DNA from: Polaromonas sp.
GTDB lineage: Bacteria > Pseudomonadota > Gammaproteobacteria > Burkholderiales > Burkholderiaceae_C
DNA: 36,574 nucleotides
Assembly (NCBI GenBank): GCA_028291985.1
Contig: JAQGNE010000050.1
Span: 1-36,574, forward strand
Direction of reading: 5' to 3'
The first letter of the stretch is position 1. The number at the start of each line of letters is the position of its first letter. The position numbers and the translations under genes were made by a program. Below the pieces are notes generated by a model. That model saw only the letters and a list, made by a program, of their open reading frames with translations. It did not search any database and had not been told where the DNA came from. This document shows, one piece after another, positions 1 to 8,672 of this stretch.

Positions 1-591
1 AATACCCTGACCCGCGAGGAAGTGGCCAGTTGGAAACCTGGCGACACTCTGCTGCTGAACGGCAAGATGCTGACCGGGCGCGATGCGGCCCACAAGCGCA
101 TTGCTGACATGCTGCTCAAGGGCGAGAAGCTGCCGGTTGACTTTACCAACCGCGTAATCTATTACGTGGGCCCGGTCGATCCCGTCAAGGGTGAAGCCGT
201 CGGACCCGCAGGCCCCACGACAGCAACCCGGATGGATGGCTTTACCGAGATGATGCTGGCGCAAACCGGACTGATTGCGATGATCGGCAAGGCCGAGCGC
301 GGACCGGTTGCGATTGAAGCCATCAAGAAACACCAAAGCGCCTATTTGATGGCCGTTGGCGGTGCGGCGTATCTCGTGTCAAAAGCCATCAAACATGCCA
401 GCGTAGTGGGTTTTGCCGACATGGGCATGGAGGCGATCTACGAGTTCGACGTTGTCGACATGCCGGTGACAGTGGCTGTTGACGCTGGTGGCACCAGTGC
501 CCACATCACCGGGCCTGCCGAATGGCAAAAGCGCATCGCCGATGGGGTGAAAACCGGCGAATTCAAAGGCATCGGCGTAACGGCCGCCTGA
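1..591 (+). CDS. fumA: Class I fumarate hydratase (Fe-S fumarase), C-terminal part, 5' truncated by window edge
   Basis: The frame is open from base 1 and ends with TGA at 589-591, so only about the last 196 residues are present. Class I fumarases are [4Fe-4S] enzymes that interconvert fumarate and malate in the TCA cycle. The visible part is the C-terminal (beta) domain of the Fe-S hydro-lyase family. It contains LTGRDAAHKR, the glycine-rich VGPAGPTTATRMDGF segment, and GMEAIYEFDVVDMP, each matching the corresponding stretch of E. coli FumA as I recall it. The cluster-binding N-terminal domain lies upstream of the window. A GTG at 22 is in frame but is internal, because the homology runs through it. 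The murI remnant starts about 170 nt downstream on the same strand. The family call is secure; the choice among FumA-like paralogues is not. Confidence 0.9.
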   Translation, partial: NTLTREEVASWKPGDTLLLNGKMLTGRDAAHKRIADMLLKGEKLPVDFTNRVIYYVGPVDPVKGEAVGPAGPTTATRMDGFTEMMLAQTGLIAMIGKAERGPVAIEAIKKHQSAYLMAVGGAAYLVSKAIKHASVVGFADMGMEAIYEFDVVDMPVTVAVDAGGTSAHITGPAEWQKRIADGVKTGEFKGIGVTAA

Positions 592-759
592 GGTTTTCAT
601 TCCGCAGCCACGCTACCGACTGGCCACAGGGGAGATGCGGCGCTCTTGCAGACATTCTGATGCAGAGCGGCTGGCGGGCCATTGCCCCGCCAGCGGTGGC
701 GGCCATGAAGCAGTCATGCGTGAAGCCCTGGGCAACGCGGTGCCCTATCGCCTCACGCC

Positions 760-1606
760 ATGAGCCTTGAACCTGCTGCGCCCATAGGCGTCTTTGACTC
801 TGGCCTTGGTGGGCTGAGCGTTCCTGAAGGCGATTCGCGAAGCGCTTCCCCTGCAGGATTTCGTCTACATCGCCGACAGCGGCCACGCGCCGTACGGTGA
901 GCGCGATCAGGCTTATGTCGTCGCGCGGGCAGCCACCATCACGGCGTATATGGCAGGCCTGGGCGTCAAAGCCCTGGTGATTACCTGCAACACCGCCACC
1001 GCCGCCGCCATTCACCTGCTGCGCGTAACTCATCCGAAGCTTGCCATCATTGGCGTCGAGCCCGCCTTGCGGCCGGCAGCGGCATCCAGCAAATCCGGCC
1101 ACATCGGCGTTCTGGCGACACCGGGAACCCTGGCCAGCCCCAAATTTCGGGCGCTGCTGGCATCAATTTCGGGCGGGGTTCACTTCAAGCTGCAGGCTTG
1201 CGACGGTCTGGCCACTGCCATCGAGCAGCAGCTCGACCATGAAGATGCTACAAAACTAATAGCTATACGCGATCGCTATGTAAGGGCTAGCGGCCAATTT
1301 GGTCATAAAAATGGCGAGATGGACACCCTGGTGCTCGGCTGCACCCATTACCCCTTTGCCAGCGAGCATCTGGCTGCGCTGCTGCCCGCGGGGGTGCAGT
1401 TGGTGGCCGCGGGCGAAGCGGTGGCCAGGCAGACCAGACGTGTCGTCGATCCTGCCCATTCCGCCGGCACGCTTGACGAACTCGCACAGCAGCAGCGACC
1501 AACTGGCAAGCTGAGTCTGCTCACCACCGGACAACCGCTGCTGCTTCAGGCTGCCACGCAGCGCTGGCTGGGTTTGCGCTGTGATACGGCCCACCTCAAG
1601 CTCTAG
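760..1606 (+). pseudogene. murI: Glutamate racemase MurI, interrupted by a one-base insertion
   Basis: MurI converts L-glutamate to D-glutamate for peptidoglycan synthesis in the cytoplasm. The ATG at 760 opens with PIGVFDSGLGGLSV, the family's N-terminal signature. The frame then breaks at the CC of 823-824: as given it stops at TGA 898-900 after 46 residues. Removing one C restores LKAIREALPLQDFVYIADSGHAPYGERDQAY and joins the frame that runs on to 1606. The repaired protein would be 281 residues, normal for the family. Both catalytic cysteine motifs are intact in the downstream frame: CNTATAAA (Cys codon 986-988) and LGCTHYPF (Cys codon 1340-1342). A copy of the dispersed repeat (1245-1313) is read in frame just before the second cysteine. 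Since MurI is normally essential, a sequencing or assembly error is at least as likely as real inactivation. The longest intact ORF is 950-1606. Confidence 0.85.
1245..1313 (+). repeat. Dispersed GCTA-hairpin repeat, copy 1 (inside murI)
   Basis: The copy has a 17-nt hairpin-like unit GCTA-N9-TAGC at 1247-1263, an 18-nt spacer, AAGGGCT at 1282-1288, GGCC shortly after, then a T/A-rich tail. Five other copies in this window share the same spacing. Here it is read in frame as coding sequence. Confidence 0.8.
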
Positions 1607-1720
1607 GACGCTGGTTGCCCATGTTGGTGGCCTGGGGTCGGGCTTGCCGTCTGAAGCCCATGACCGGCCTATCGCATCTGGTGCGTGCGCTTGACATGCT
1701 CTCCGGAAAGCAGTGTCAAT

Positions 1721-1784
1721 ACTAAGCAAAAACCGGTGTCCAACCCTTGCAATACAAAGGTTGGTAGCTACTCATTCAATAGCA
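1721..1784 (-). repeat. Dispersed GCTA-hairpin repeat, copy 2 (between murI and the efflux outer-membrane gene)
   Basis: Read on the minus strand, GCTA-N9-TAGC (1783-1767) is followed by 18 nt, then AAGGGTT and a T-rich tail. It starts 9 nt beyond the stop of the outer-membrane factor gene, in the convergent gap with murI. The rest of this gap (1607-1720) shows no gene or clear terminator. Confidence 0.8.
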
Positions 1785-1792
1785 AACTGACA

Positions 1793-3268
1793 TCAGGGAA
1801 CAGATGTTGGAGTACCAGCCACCGGGGCCGCCGGCTCCGTCCAGCCCCCGCCCAGAGCCCGGTACAAGGCTACCTGGTTCTGCAGTTGCGCCAGACGGGT
1901 CTGCACCAGCGACTGCTGCACGGTAAAGAGCGATCGCTGCGCATCCAGCACATCCAATGAACTGGCCACACCGTTTCTAAAACGAAGATCGGCAAGCCTG
2001 AAGCGTACGGACTCGGCATTGGCCTGTGCCTGCTGGGCCCGCAGCTGTTCGCCCAGGGTGGCGCGTCCGGCCAACGCATCAGCTACCTCGCGAAATGAAA
2101 CCTGGATGGACCTTTCGTACTGCGCAACCGCAATATCACGGACCGCGTTGGCAGATGCAAGACCAGCCTGGTTACGGCCCGCGTCAAACAGCGGCAGCAA
2201 CAGTTGGGGGGCCAGTGTCCAGCCGAACGATCCGCTTTTGAACAGGTCGTTGAGGTGCGAGCTTGCGCTGCCGGCGCTCGCCGTCAACGAGATGCGTGGG
2301 AAGAAGTTGGCACGTGCAGCCCCAATGCTGGCGTTAGCCGCCAGCAATTGCTGCTCGGCCTGGCGTACATCAGGCCGTCGAGCTATCAGGTCGGACGGCA
2401 GTCCCGCAGGGACATCCTGCATGATCGGCGCGCTCGCCAGGCTCTTGCCGCCGGGAAGTGAGAGGTCAGCCAGGTCACCGATGAGGGGCTGGCCTACCAG
2501 CAACGTCAGCGCATTCACATCCAGCGCGCGCTGGCGCACCAGCTGGGCCAGCGTCACACGGGCGGCTTCTGTCAACGACTCTGAAGCGCGCAGGTCCAGC
2601 TCGGAACTCACACCATTGTCAAACCTGAGCTTGTTCAGGCGAAACGACTCCTGCCGGGTGGCAAGGGTCTGCTGGGTAATGGCCAGGAGTTCGTCGTCGG
2701 CCAGCAGGCTCAGGTAGGTACTGGCAACCGCGGCAATCAGGCTGATCTGCGCGGTCTTGCGCCCCTCTTCCGTCGCCAGGTACTGGGCCAGCGCCTGCTC
2801 TTTCAGGCTGGACACACGTCCGAAAAAATCAAGCTCATACGCTGTCAGGGAAAGGCCTGCCGTGTAGGTGCTGGCAATGCCCCGGTCTCCGCTGGCATTG
2901 GGAACGCCCGGTTGACGTGCACCGCTGACAGCAGCGCCTACCGTTGGGAACTGGTCAGCGCGCCGGATTTGAAACTGTGCACGGGCCTGCTCGATATTGA
3001 GGACTGCAACCCGTAGGTCGCGGTTGTTGCGCAGCGATGTCTCGATCAGTTGCCGGAGCCGGGCGTCGCTGAAAAAGTTTTGCCACTCGATGTCGGCCGC
3101 CTGTTTGCTGCCTGGGGACCCTGGCCCAGGCTCAAACCCGCCGCCGGTGGCAGGCCAGTCCGTGGCAATTGGCGCGGCCGGTCGCTCGTAAACGGGAATC
3201 ATCGAGCAGCCGGCCATCAGCAGGGCCGTGCAAAGGGCTGAAAGCCTGTGAACCGCCGCATTAACCAT
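1793..3268 (-). CDS. RND efflux outer-membrane factor, lipoprotein (OprM/NodT family)
   Basis: This is a 491-residue outer-membrane channel of the OprM/TtgC/CusC (NodT) family, which gives RND pumps an exit duct across the outer membrane. The N-terminus is a lipoprotein signal with the lipobox LMAG-C (Cys about residue 21). The sequence then shows two related halves typical of the family, including ELDFFGRVSSLKEQALAQYL and LIARRPDVRQAEQQLLAANA. The ATG at 3268 lies inside the end of the pump gene (ATGGTTAA, 8-nt overlap), implying translational coupling. A GAGG is placed upstream. It is the last gene of the adaptor-pump-channel operon. The stop is TGA at 1795-1793, directly followed by a repeat copy. 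The family is certain; substrate is unknown. Confidence 0.94.
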   Translation of the reverse strand: MVNAAVHRLSALCTALLMAGCSMIPVYERPAAPIATDWPATGGGFEPGPGSPGSKQAADIEWQNFFSDARLRQLIETSLRNNRDLRVAVLNIEQARAQFQIRRADQFPTVGAAVSGARQPGVPNASGDRGIASTYTAGLSLTAYELDFFGRVSSLKEQALAQYLATEEGRKTAQISLIAAVASTYLSLLADDELLAITQQTLATRQESFRLNKLRFDNGVSSELDLRASESLTEAARVTLAQLVRQRALDVNALTLLVGQPLIGDLADLSLPGGKSLASAPIMQDVPAGLPSDLIARRPDVRQAEQQLLAANASIGAARANFFPRISLTASAGSASSHLNDLFKSGSFGWTLAPQLLLPLFDAGRNQAGLASANAVRDIAVAQYERSIQVSFREVADALAGRATLGEQLRAQQAQANAESVRFRLADLRFRNGVASSLDVLDAQRSLFTVQQSLVQTRLAQLQNQVALYRALGGGWTEPAAPVAGTPTSVP

Positions 3269-6200
3269 GGTTTCTTACCTCATTGTCGGGATGATGCGGG
3301 TGGTCTGAAACACCGGCTGCCCTGGCGTGCTCAGCGTAGACCTGCTGCTGACGTGCACTGCCCTTGAAGAAACCACGCACCACCACAAAAAAGATCGGCA
3401 CAAACAGCACGGCAAGCGCTGTGCCGGTAATCATGCCGCCGATGACGCCAGTGCCAATGGCACGCTGGCTGGCCGAGCCTGCACCACTGGCGATAGCCAG
3501 CGGCAGAACACCGAGCATGAAGGCCAGCGAGGTCATGACAATCGGCCTGAAGCGAAGGTGCGCGGCGGCCAGCGCGGACTCGATGACACCCTTGCCCTGG
3601 GCTTGCAGGTCTTTGGCGAACTCAATGATCAGAATCGCGTTTTTCGCTGACAGGCCGATGATGGTGATCAGGCCGACCTGGAAGTACACATCATTGGAAT
3701 AGCCGCGCAGCAATGTTGCCAGCAGCACGCCCAGCACCCCGAGCGGAACCACCATGATCACGGCCAATGGAATGCTCCAGCTTTCATAAAGCGCTGCCAG
3801 ACACAGGAAGACCGCCAGGATGGCAAAGGCATAAAGAACCGTTGACTTGGAGCCGGCCTGCTTTTCCTCACGCGACTGGCCCGTCCATTCATAGCCAAAA
3901 CCTTGCGGCAGCTGTGCTGCCAGACTTTCCATTTCCGCCAGCGCCGCACCAGTGCTGTAACCTGGTGCCGCCGCGCCGCTGATGCGCATGGCCGGATAGC
4001 CGTTGTAGCGAACCGTCTGCATCGCACCTGTCACCCAGCGCGTGCTGGCGAACACGGAAAACGGCACCTGCTGCCCGCGTGCATTGATGACATTGAGCTT
4101 GAGCAGGTCATCCGGCTGCATGCGGGCCGGCGCATCGGCCTGAACCACCACCCGCTGCAAACGGCCCTGGTTGGGAAAATCGTTGACATAGCTCGAACCG
4201 AGGCTGGTTGACAGCGCGCTGTTGATGGCATCAAAGCTCACACCCAGCGCGTTCGCCTTGTCCCGGTCGATGTCGATCTGCAGCTGCGGCGCGTCTTCCA
4301 GGCCTTCCGGCCTGACCTGCGCGAGCACCGGGCTTTTGGCGGCCATACCAAGCAACTGGTTGCGCGCATTGACCAGCGCCTCATGGCCGGCACCTGCACG
4401 GTCCTGCAACCGGAAGGTGAACCCGCTGGCGTTGCCCAGCTCGCGGATGGGCGGCGGGCTGAGCGGAAAGATGAACGCATCACGAATGCCCGACAGCGCG
4501 CCGAAAGCGCGAGCGGCCAAAGCGTCGGCAGACTGGTCCTTTCCTTCGCGCTCAGACCAGTCCTTAAGCGTGACAAATGCCAGCGCTGCGTTCTGGCCCT
4601 GCCCTGAAAAGCTGAACCCAAGCACGCCGACCATGCTCTGTACTTCAGGCTGCTTGAGTATGAAGGCCTCGACCTGTTCAATCACCCCGCGTGTGCGCTC
4701 CAGCGTCGCGCCCGGTGGCAACTGGATATTGACCAGGATGTTGCCCTGGTCCTCGCCCGGCAGGAACGAGCTTGGCAAGCGCGAATAGCTGAAGATCACG
4801 GCGGCAATGATGGCTGCATAGATCACCAGATAGCGCGCCGCTCTGTGCAGCAAACGCGCAACCAGGCTCTCGTAACCTTTGGCAGTGCGCGAAAAACCGC
4901 GGTTGAACCAGCCAAAGAAACCGGTCTTTGCGTGATGATGCCCGGCCTCGACCGGCTTGAGCAAGGTGGCACAAAGTGCGGGCGTCAGGGACAGAGCCAA
5001 AAACGCGGAAAAACTGATGGAGGCAACCATCACAGCAGAAAACTGCCGGTAAATATTGCCCACAGAGCCGGGGAAAAACGCCAGCGGCACGAACACCGAA
5101 ATCAGCACCACCGTCACGCCGATGATGGCCCCGGAAATCTGCCCCATCGCCTTGCGAGTGGCCTCCAGCGGCGGCAAGCCCTCCTCGCTCATGATGCGTT
5201 CGACGTTCTCGACCACGACGATCGCATCGTCCACCACGATGCCGATCACCAGCACCATGCCAAACATTGTCAGGACGTTGATGGAGAAACCCAGCGCCAG
5301 CAGCGTTGCCAACGTGCCGAGCAGTGCGATAGGCACCACGATGGTCGGGATAATGGTGTAGCGGAAGTTCTGCAGAAACAGGAACATCACCAAAAACACC
5401 AGCACGACAGCTTCGACCAGTGTCACGGCCACCTGGCGGATCGAGATACTGACGAAACCGGAGCTGTCAAACGGAATCGCATACGACACGCCCTGCGGGA
5501 AATACGGCTTGAGCGACTCCATCTTGGCCCGTACAGCTTTGGCGGCTTCCAGCGCGTTGCCGCCAGGCGTGAGCTGAACGCCGATACCGGTGGACGGCTT
5601 GCCGTTGAGCCTTGCCGAGGTGGCATAGGTCTGACCGCCCAGTTCGATCCGGGCGACATCCTTGAGGCGAACGGACGAGCCATCGGTGTTGGCACGGAGT
5701 ACGACGTTGCCGAACTGCTCGACACCGGAAAGCTGGCCATTGACCACGACCGTAGCCGCAATGCCCTGCCCGGCCACATTGGGCAGCTCGCCGATGGTGC
5801 CCGATGCGATCTGCGCGTTTTGCGCACGGATGGCATTGGTCACGTCATTGGATGACAGCGCGAAACCAGCCAGCTTAGCCGGGTCAATCCAGATCCGCAT
5901 GGCACGCTCGGTGCCGAAGAGTTGTGCCTGGCCAATGCCGGGCAGGCGCTGCAATTCAGGAACCACGTTGCGCGACGCATAGTCACCCAGGGCGATCGGA
6001 TCGATCGCCGGGTTGTTGGATGAAAGAATGACGAACAGCAGGAAGTTGGCGTTGGACTTGTCTACCCGAACGCCCTGCTGGGTGACGGCCTGCGGCAGCC
6101 GCGGCGTTGCCCTTGACAGGCGGTTCTGCACATCCACCTGGGCAAGGTCCGGATTGGTGCCGGGCTCAAAGCTCAGTGTGATGTTGCCGGTGCCGTTGGC

Positions 6201-6449
6201 CTGTGCGACAGACTCCATATAGATAAGACCCGGCGAGCCGTTCATCTCACGCTCGATCACACTCAGCACGCTGTCTTCAAGAGTCTGTGCAGACGCACCA
6301 GGGTAGCTGGCAGATACCACAATCGCGGGCGGCGCCACAGGCGGGTATTGCGCGATGGGAAGCTGCGTGACGGCGACGCCGCCCATCACGATGATGAACA
6401 AAGCGATCACCCACGCAAAGATGGGCCTGTCGATAAAAAACTTGGCCAT
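3261..6449 (-). CDS. RND multidrug efflux pump, AcrB/MexB (HAE1) family
   Basis: This 1062-residue inner-membrane proton/drug antiporter has the length of AcrB and MexB. It begins MAKFFIDRPIFAW, the usual HAE1 start. The proton-relay aspartates in TM4 fall at residues 407 and 408 (GIVVDDAIVVVENVERIM), the same numbers as in E. coli AcrB. The TM10 lysine is present in GLSAKNAILIIEFAKD. The periplasmic porter and docking domains are complete, including SPGLIYMES and QNRLSRATPRLPQ. AAGGG precedes the ATG at 6449. The gene lies 11 nt after the adaptor stop and overlaps the outer-membrane gene by 8 nt. It is expected to be controlled by the divergent TetR-type repressor. Typical substrates of the family are hydrophobic or amphiphilic toxicants; which ones apply here cannot be read from sequence. 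Confidence 0.96.
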   Translation of the reverse strand: MAKFFIDRPIFAWVIALFIIVMGGVAVTQLPIAQYPPVAPPAIVVSASYPGASAQTLEDSVLSVIEREMNGSPGLIYMESVAQANGTGNITLSFEPGTNPDLAQVDVQNRLSRATPRLPQAVTQQGVRVDKSNANFLLFVILSSNNPAIDPIALGDYASRNVVPELQRLPGIGQAQLFGTERAMRIWIDPAKLAGFALSSNDVTNAIRAQNAQIASGTIGELPNVAGQGIAATVVVNGQLSGVEQFGNVVLRANTDGSSVRLKDVARIELGGQTYATSARLNGKPSTGIGVQLTPGGNALEAAKAVRAKMESLKPYFPQGVSYAIPFDSSGFVSISIRQVAVTLVEAVVLVFLVMFLFLQNFRYTIIPTIVVPIALLGTLATLLALGFSINVLTMFGMVLVIGIVVDDAIVVVENVERIMSEEGLPPLEATRKAMGQISGAIIGVTVVLISVFVPLAFFPGSVGNIYRQFSAVMVASISFSAFLALSLTPALCATLLKPVEAGHHHAKTGFFGWFNRGFSRTAKGYESLVARLLHRAARYLVIYAAIIAAVIFSYSRLPSSFLPGEDQGNILVNIQLPPGATLERTRGVIEQVEAFILKQPEVQSMVGVLGFSFSGQGQNAALAFVTLKDWSEREGKDQSADALAARAFGALSGIRDAFIFPLSPPPIRELGNASGFTFRLQDRAGAGHEALVNARNQLLGMAAKSPVLAQVRPEGLEDAPQLQIDIDRDKANALGVSFDAINSALSTSLGSSYVNDFPNQGRLQRVVVQADAPARMQPDDLLKLNVINARGQQVPFSVFASTRWVTGAMQTVRYNGYPAMRISGAAAPGYSTGAALAEMESLAAQLPQGFGYEWTGQSREEKQAGSKSTVLYAFAILAVFLCLAALYESWSIPLAVIMVVPLGVLGVLLATLLRGYSNDVYFQVGLITIIGLSAKNAILIIEFAKDLQAQGKGVIESALAAAHLRFRPIVMTSLAFMLGVLPLAIASGAGSASQRAIGTGVIGGMITGTALAVLFVPIFFVVVRGFFKGSARQQQVYAEHARAAGVSDHPHHPDNEVRNHG

Positions 6450-6460
6450 TGGTCAGCCCT

Positions 6461-7741
6461 TTATTTCGTTGCAGCGGCTGGCGCGGAAGCAGCTGGCGAC
6501 GCTGCCGAGGCTGCTGCTGCAGGAGGCTGGGCCGCGGCGGTTTTCCACGGCACGGGCCTCACGGTAGCCCCGGGCTGCAGTTTCTGAAAGCCATCCACCA
6601 TGACTTTCTCGCCGGCTTTCAAGCCTTCCAGGATGACCCAGTCGTTTTCCCTGGCCGTGCCAATCTTGACGGTGCGGGAGCTGACTTTTCCGTCGTCTCC
6701 GACAACCATCACCGTATCGCCCTGCGCCGTACGGGTGACTGCTTGCTGCGGCAAGGTAATCGCATTAGTTGCCTGAGCCTGCTCCAGCCGCACCCGCACA
6801 TACAGGCCCGGCAGCAACTGACCCGACGGATTTGGCACTTCTGCACGCAGGGTGATCTGCCCGGTCGTCGCGTCGACGGTCAGGTCCGAGAACAGCAAAC
6901 GCCCTGCCATCGCATATTCAGTGCCGTCTTCCAGCACCACGCGCACGCTGGCCGCGTCCGGGCCGCTGGCTTTTTTGAACTGGCCACTGGCCATGGCATT
7001 GCGCAGTCTGAGCACTTCGCTAGCGGACTGGGTGAAATTCACAAACACAGGATCGATCTGCTGCACGATCGCCAGCGGTGTAGCCTCGCCCTGCCCCACA
7101 AGTGCCCCTTCCGTCACCAGTGCACGTCCGATACGGCCTGAAATCGGCGACGTGACCGATGCATAGCCGAGGTTGATGCTTGCCGTCTGCACATTGGCCT
7201 TTGCAACCGCAACATCTGCCTCGGCCTGTTTCTGCGCCGCAACAGCGTTGGCGTACTCCTGCTTGCTGATGGCATTGGCTTCCACAAGCGGCCGGTAGCG
7301 TTCTGCCAGCGCGGTCGCCTGCGCTACATTGGCTTCGGCACGCGCCTGGTTGGCTCTGGCGCTGGCAGCGACTGCCGTGTAGGGCGCAGGATCGATGGCG
7401 AACAGCGCTTGTCCGGCCTTGACATCGCTACCCTCCTTGAAGAGCCGCTTTTGCAGAATGCCAGCAGCGCGAGCGCGAACCTGCGCAATCCGGGATGCCT
7501 CAAGACGTCCGGGCAATTCCGTCACCAGCCCGATATCGCGCGGTGCCACCGTGACCACACCTACCTCTGCCGGTGGCCTTGCCCCGCTTCCGGCGCCTGG
7601 CGCAGCAGCACCGTTTTTCCCGCAACCCGCGACCACGACTGTCATCAGCGAAAGCGCCAACATCGTCACGACACGACCGGGAACCCCCGATAAAGCCATG
7701 TTGGCACCTAGGCGCGAAAGGGTCATGCGTGGCATGGGCAT
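6461..7741 (-). CDS. RND efflux periplasmic adaptor (AcrA/MexA family), lipoprotein
   Basis: This 426-residue membrane-fusion protein links the inner-membrane pump to the outer-membrane channel. A basic N-terminus and hydrophobic stretch lead to a lipobox ending VAG-C (Cys about 40). The lipoyl half-motif (PGRLEASRIAQVRARAAGILQKRLFKEGSDVKAGQALFAIDP) is followed by a coiled-coil hairpin rich in Ala, Gln and Glu, then the second lipoyl half (GYASVTSPISGRIGRALVTEGALVG) and the beta-barrel/membrane-proximal domains. The C-terminus is a short Ala/Pro-rich tail. AAGGA lies six bases before the ATG at 7741, supporting this start. It is first in the operon and divergent from the TetR regulator. Family assignment is secure. 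Confidence 0.95.
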   Translation of the reverse strand: MPMPRMTLSRLGANMALSGVPGRVVTMLALSLMTVVVAGCGKNGAAAPGAGSGARPPAEVGVVTVAPRDIGLVTELPGRLEASRIAQVRARAAGILQKRLFKEGSDVKAGQALFAIDPAPYTAVAASARANQARAEANVAQATALAERYRPLVEANAISKQEYANAVAAQKQAEADVAVAKANVQTASINLGYASVTSPISGRIGRALVTEGALVGQGEATPLAIVQQIDPVFVNFTQSASEVLRLRNAMASGQFKKASGPDAASVRVVLEDGTEYAMAGRLLFSDLTVDATTGQITLRAEVPNPSGQLLPGLYVRVRLEQAQATNAITLPQQAVTRTAQGDTVMVVGDDGKVSSRTVKIGTARENDWVILEGLKAGEKVMVDGFQKLQPGATVRPVPWKTAAAQPPAAAASAASPAASAPAAATK

Positions 7742-7859
7742 ACTGCTTCCTTGAATGGAGAGAACGGGAGAACCGGATTGGAGAATGAGAAGACCACGGA
7801 AGATGACGCTTCGAAAACCACCGGGCGTCCATGATAGGGTTATCCCCGGGCCGGGATTT

Positions 7860-7883
7860 TACATACATTTATGAATGTATATT
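7860..7883. promoter_or_regulatory. AcrR-type operator palindrome
   Basis: TACATACATT, a two-base centre, then TGAATGTATA form an inverted repeat between the divergent adaptor and TetR genes. As I recall the E. coli AcrR operator, it has the same half-sites (TACATACATT/GAATGTATGTA). The regulator start codon lies 34 nt downstream. Binding by the adjacent TetR protein is inference. Confidence 0.75.
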
Positions 7884-7917
7884 CGGAAGTAGAAAAGACC
7901 CTCAACCGGAGCATGCA

Positions 7918-8535
7918 GTGGCCCGCCGTACCAAAGAAGATGCGCTCATCACGCGCAACAACCTGCTGGATGCTGCAGAAAAGTTGTTTCAGCTGAACGG
8001 GGTATCCGGAACTTCGTTACATGACATTGCCCGTGAAGCTGGCGCAACCCGCGGCGCTGTGTATTGGCATTTCAAGGACAAGGCTGACCTGTTCAACGCC
8101 ATGATGGAAAGGGTCACGCTACCGCTTGAACAAGCTTTTAAAAACCCTGCGGACGATTCGCACACCAACCCCTTGAGCCGCATCAGACATGCATTGGGGG
8201 TAGCCTTCGCCCAGATCGCCAACGACCCGCACACACGACGGGTGTTCGAAGTGGCAACACAAAAAGTCGAGTATGTCGATGAGCTGCAAGCTGTTCGCGC
8301 ACGCCACCTGAAAGTCAGAAACGAGTTCATCCAGCAGATGGAAGACGGTCTGCGCGACGCTGCGAGTGCCCAAGAACTGGTCGTGTCGATTCCGTTTGAA
8401 CACGCCGCCCGGGGGCTGCATGCGCTTGCGGATGGGTTGATTCAAAACTGGCTGCTTGATACCGCAGCTTTTGAGCTGACCGCAAGCGGACGTGAACTGA
8501 CCCGCGTTTATTTGTCAGGGCTTGGTTTCAAATAG
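7918..8535 (+). CDS. TetR-family repressor of the efflux operon (AcrR/TtgR-like)
   Basis: This 205-residue transcriptional repressor has an N-terminal helix-turn-helix (about residues 10-55) reading MARRTKEDALITRNNLLDAAEKLF then SLHDIAREAGATRGAVYWHFKDKADLF, very close to AcrR/TtgR/MexR-type TetR proteins. The C-terminal half is the alpha-helical ligand-binding and dimer domain. I chose the GTG at 7918 because GGAG sits six bases upstream and the protein then starts MARRTKED as in AcrR. An upstream ATG at 7831 would add 29 unlike residues and would place the operator inside the gene. It is divergent from the adaptor-pump-channel operon and is expected to repress that operon and itself until a ligand binds. 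Confidence 0.93.
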   Translation: MARRTKEDALITRNNLLDAAEKLFQLNGVSGTSLHDIAREAGATRGAVYWHFKDKADLFNAMMERVTLPLEQAFKNPADDSHTNPLSRIRHALGVAFAQIANDPHTRRVFEVATQKVEYVDELQAVRARHLKVRNEFIQQMEDGLRDAASAQELVVSIPFEHAARGLHALADGLIQNWLLDTAAFELTASGRELTRVYLSGLGFK

Positions 8536-8672
8536 GGCGATAAATGACGGCGTGCGGAGGTCTTTGATCCGGTCTTTTCGAGATGCCTTCACTGGACGTC
8601 AACTTGTCGCAAGGATCATCGATTCGGTAGTGGATTCGATCAAAAAGTACCGTGCAAGTCAAGAAAATTCCG

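Noticed and set aside
635..763. A 42-codon ORF ending in ATGA overlap with the murI start
   Set aside because: The GGGGAG directly abuts the ATG, the product matches nothing I know, and the length is within chance for GC-rich DNA.
4845..5855. A 336-codon plus-strand ORF
   Set aside because: It is antisense to the AcrB-like pump, with a His/Gln/Asp-rich shadow composition.
6450..6465. AAGGGCT on the minus strand, resembling the repeat box
   Set aside because: No GCTA-N9-TAGC element lies 18 nt upstream; it is the ribosome-binding region of the pump gene.
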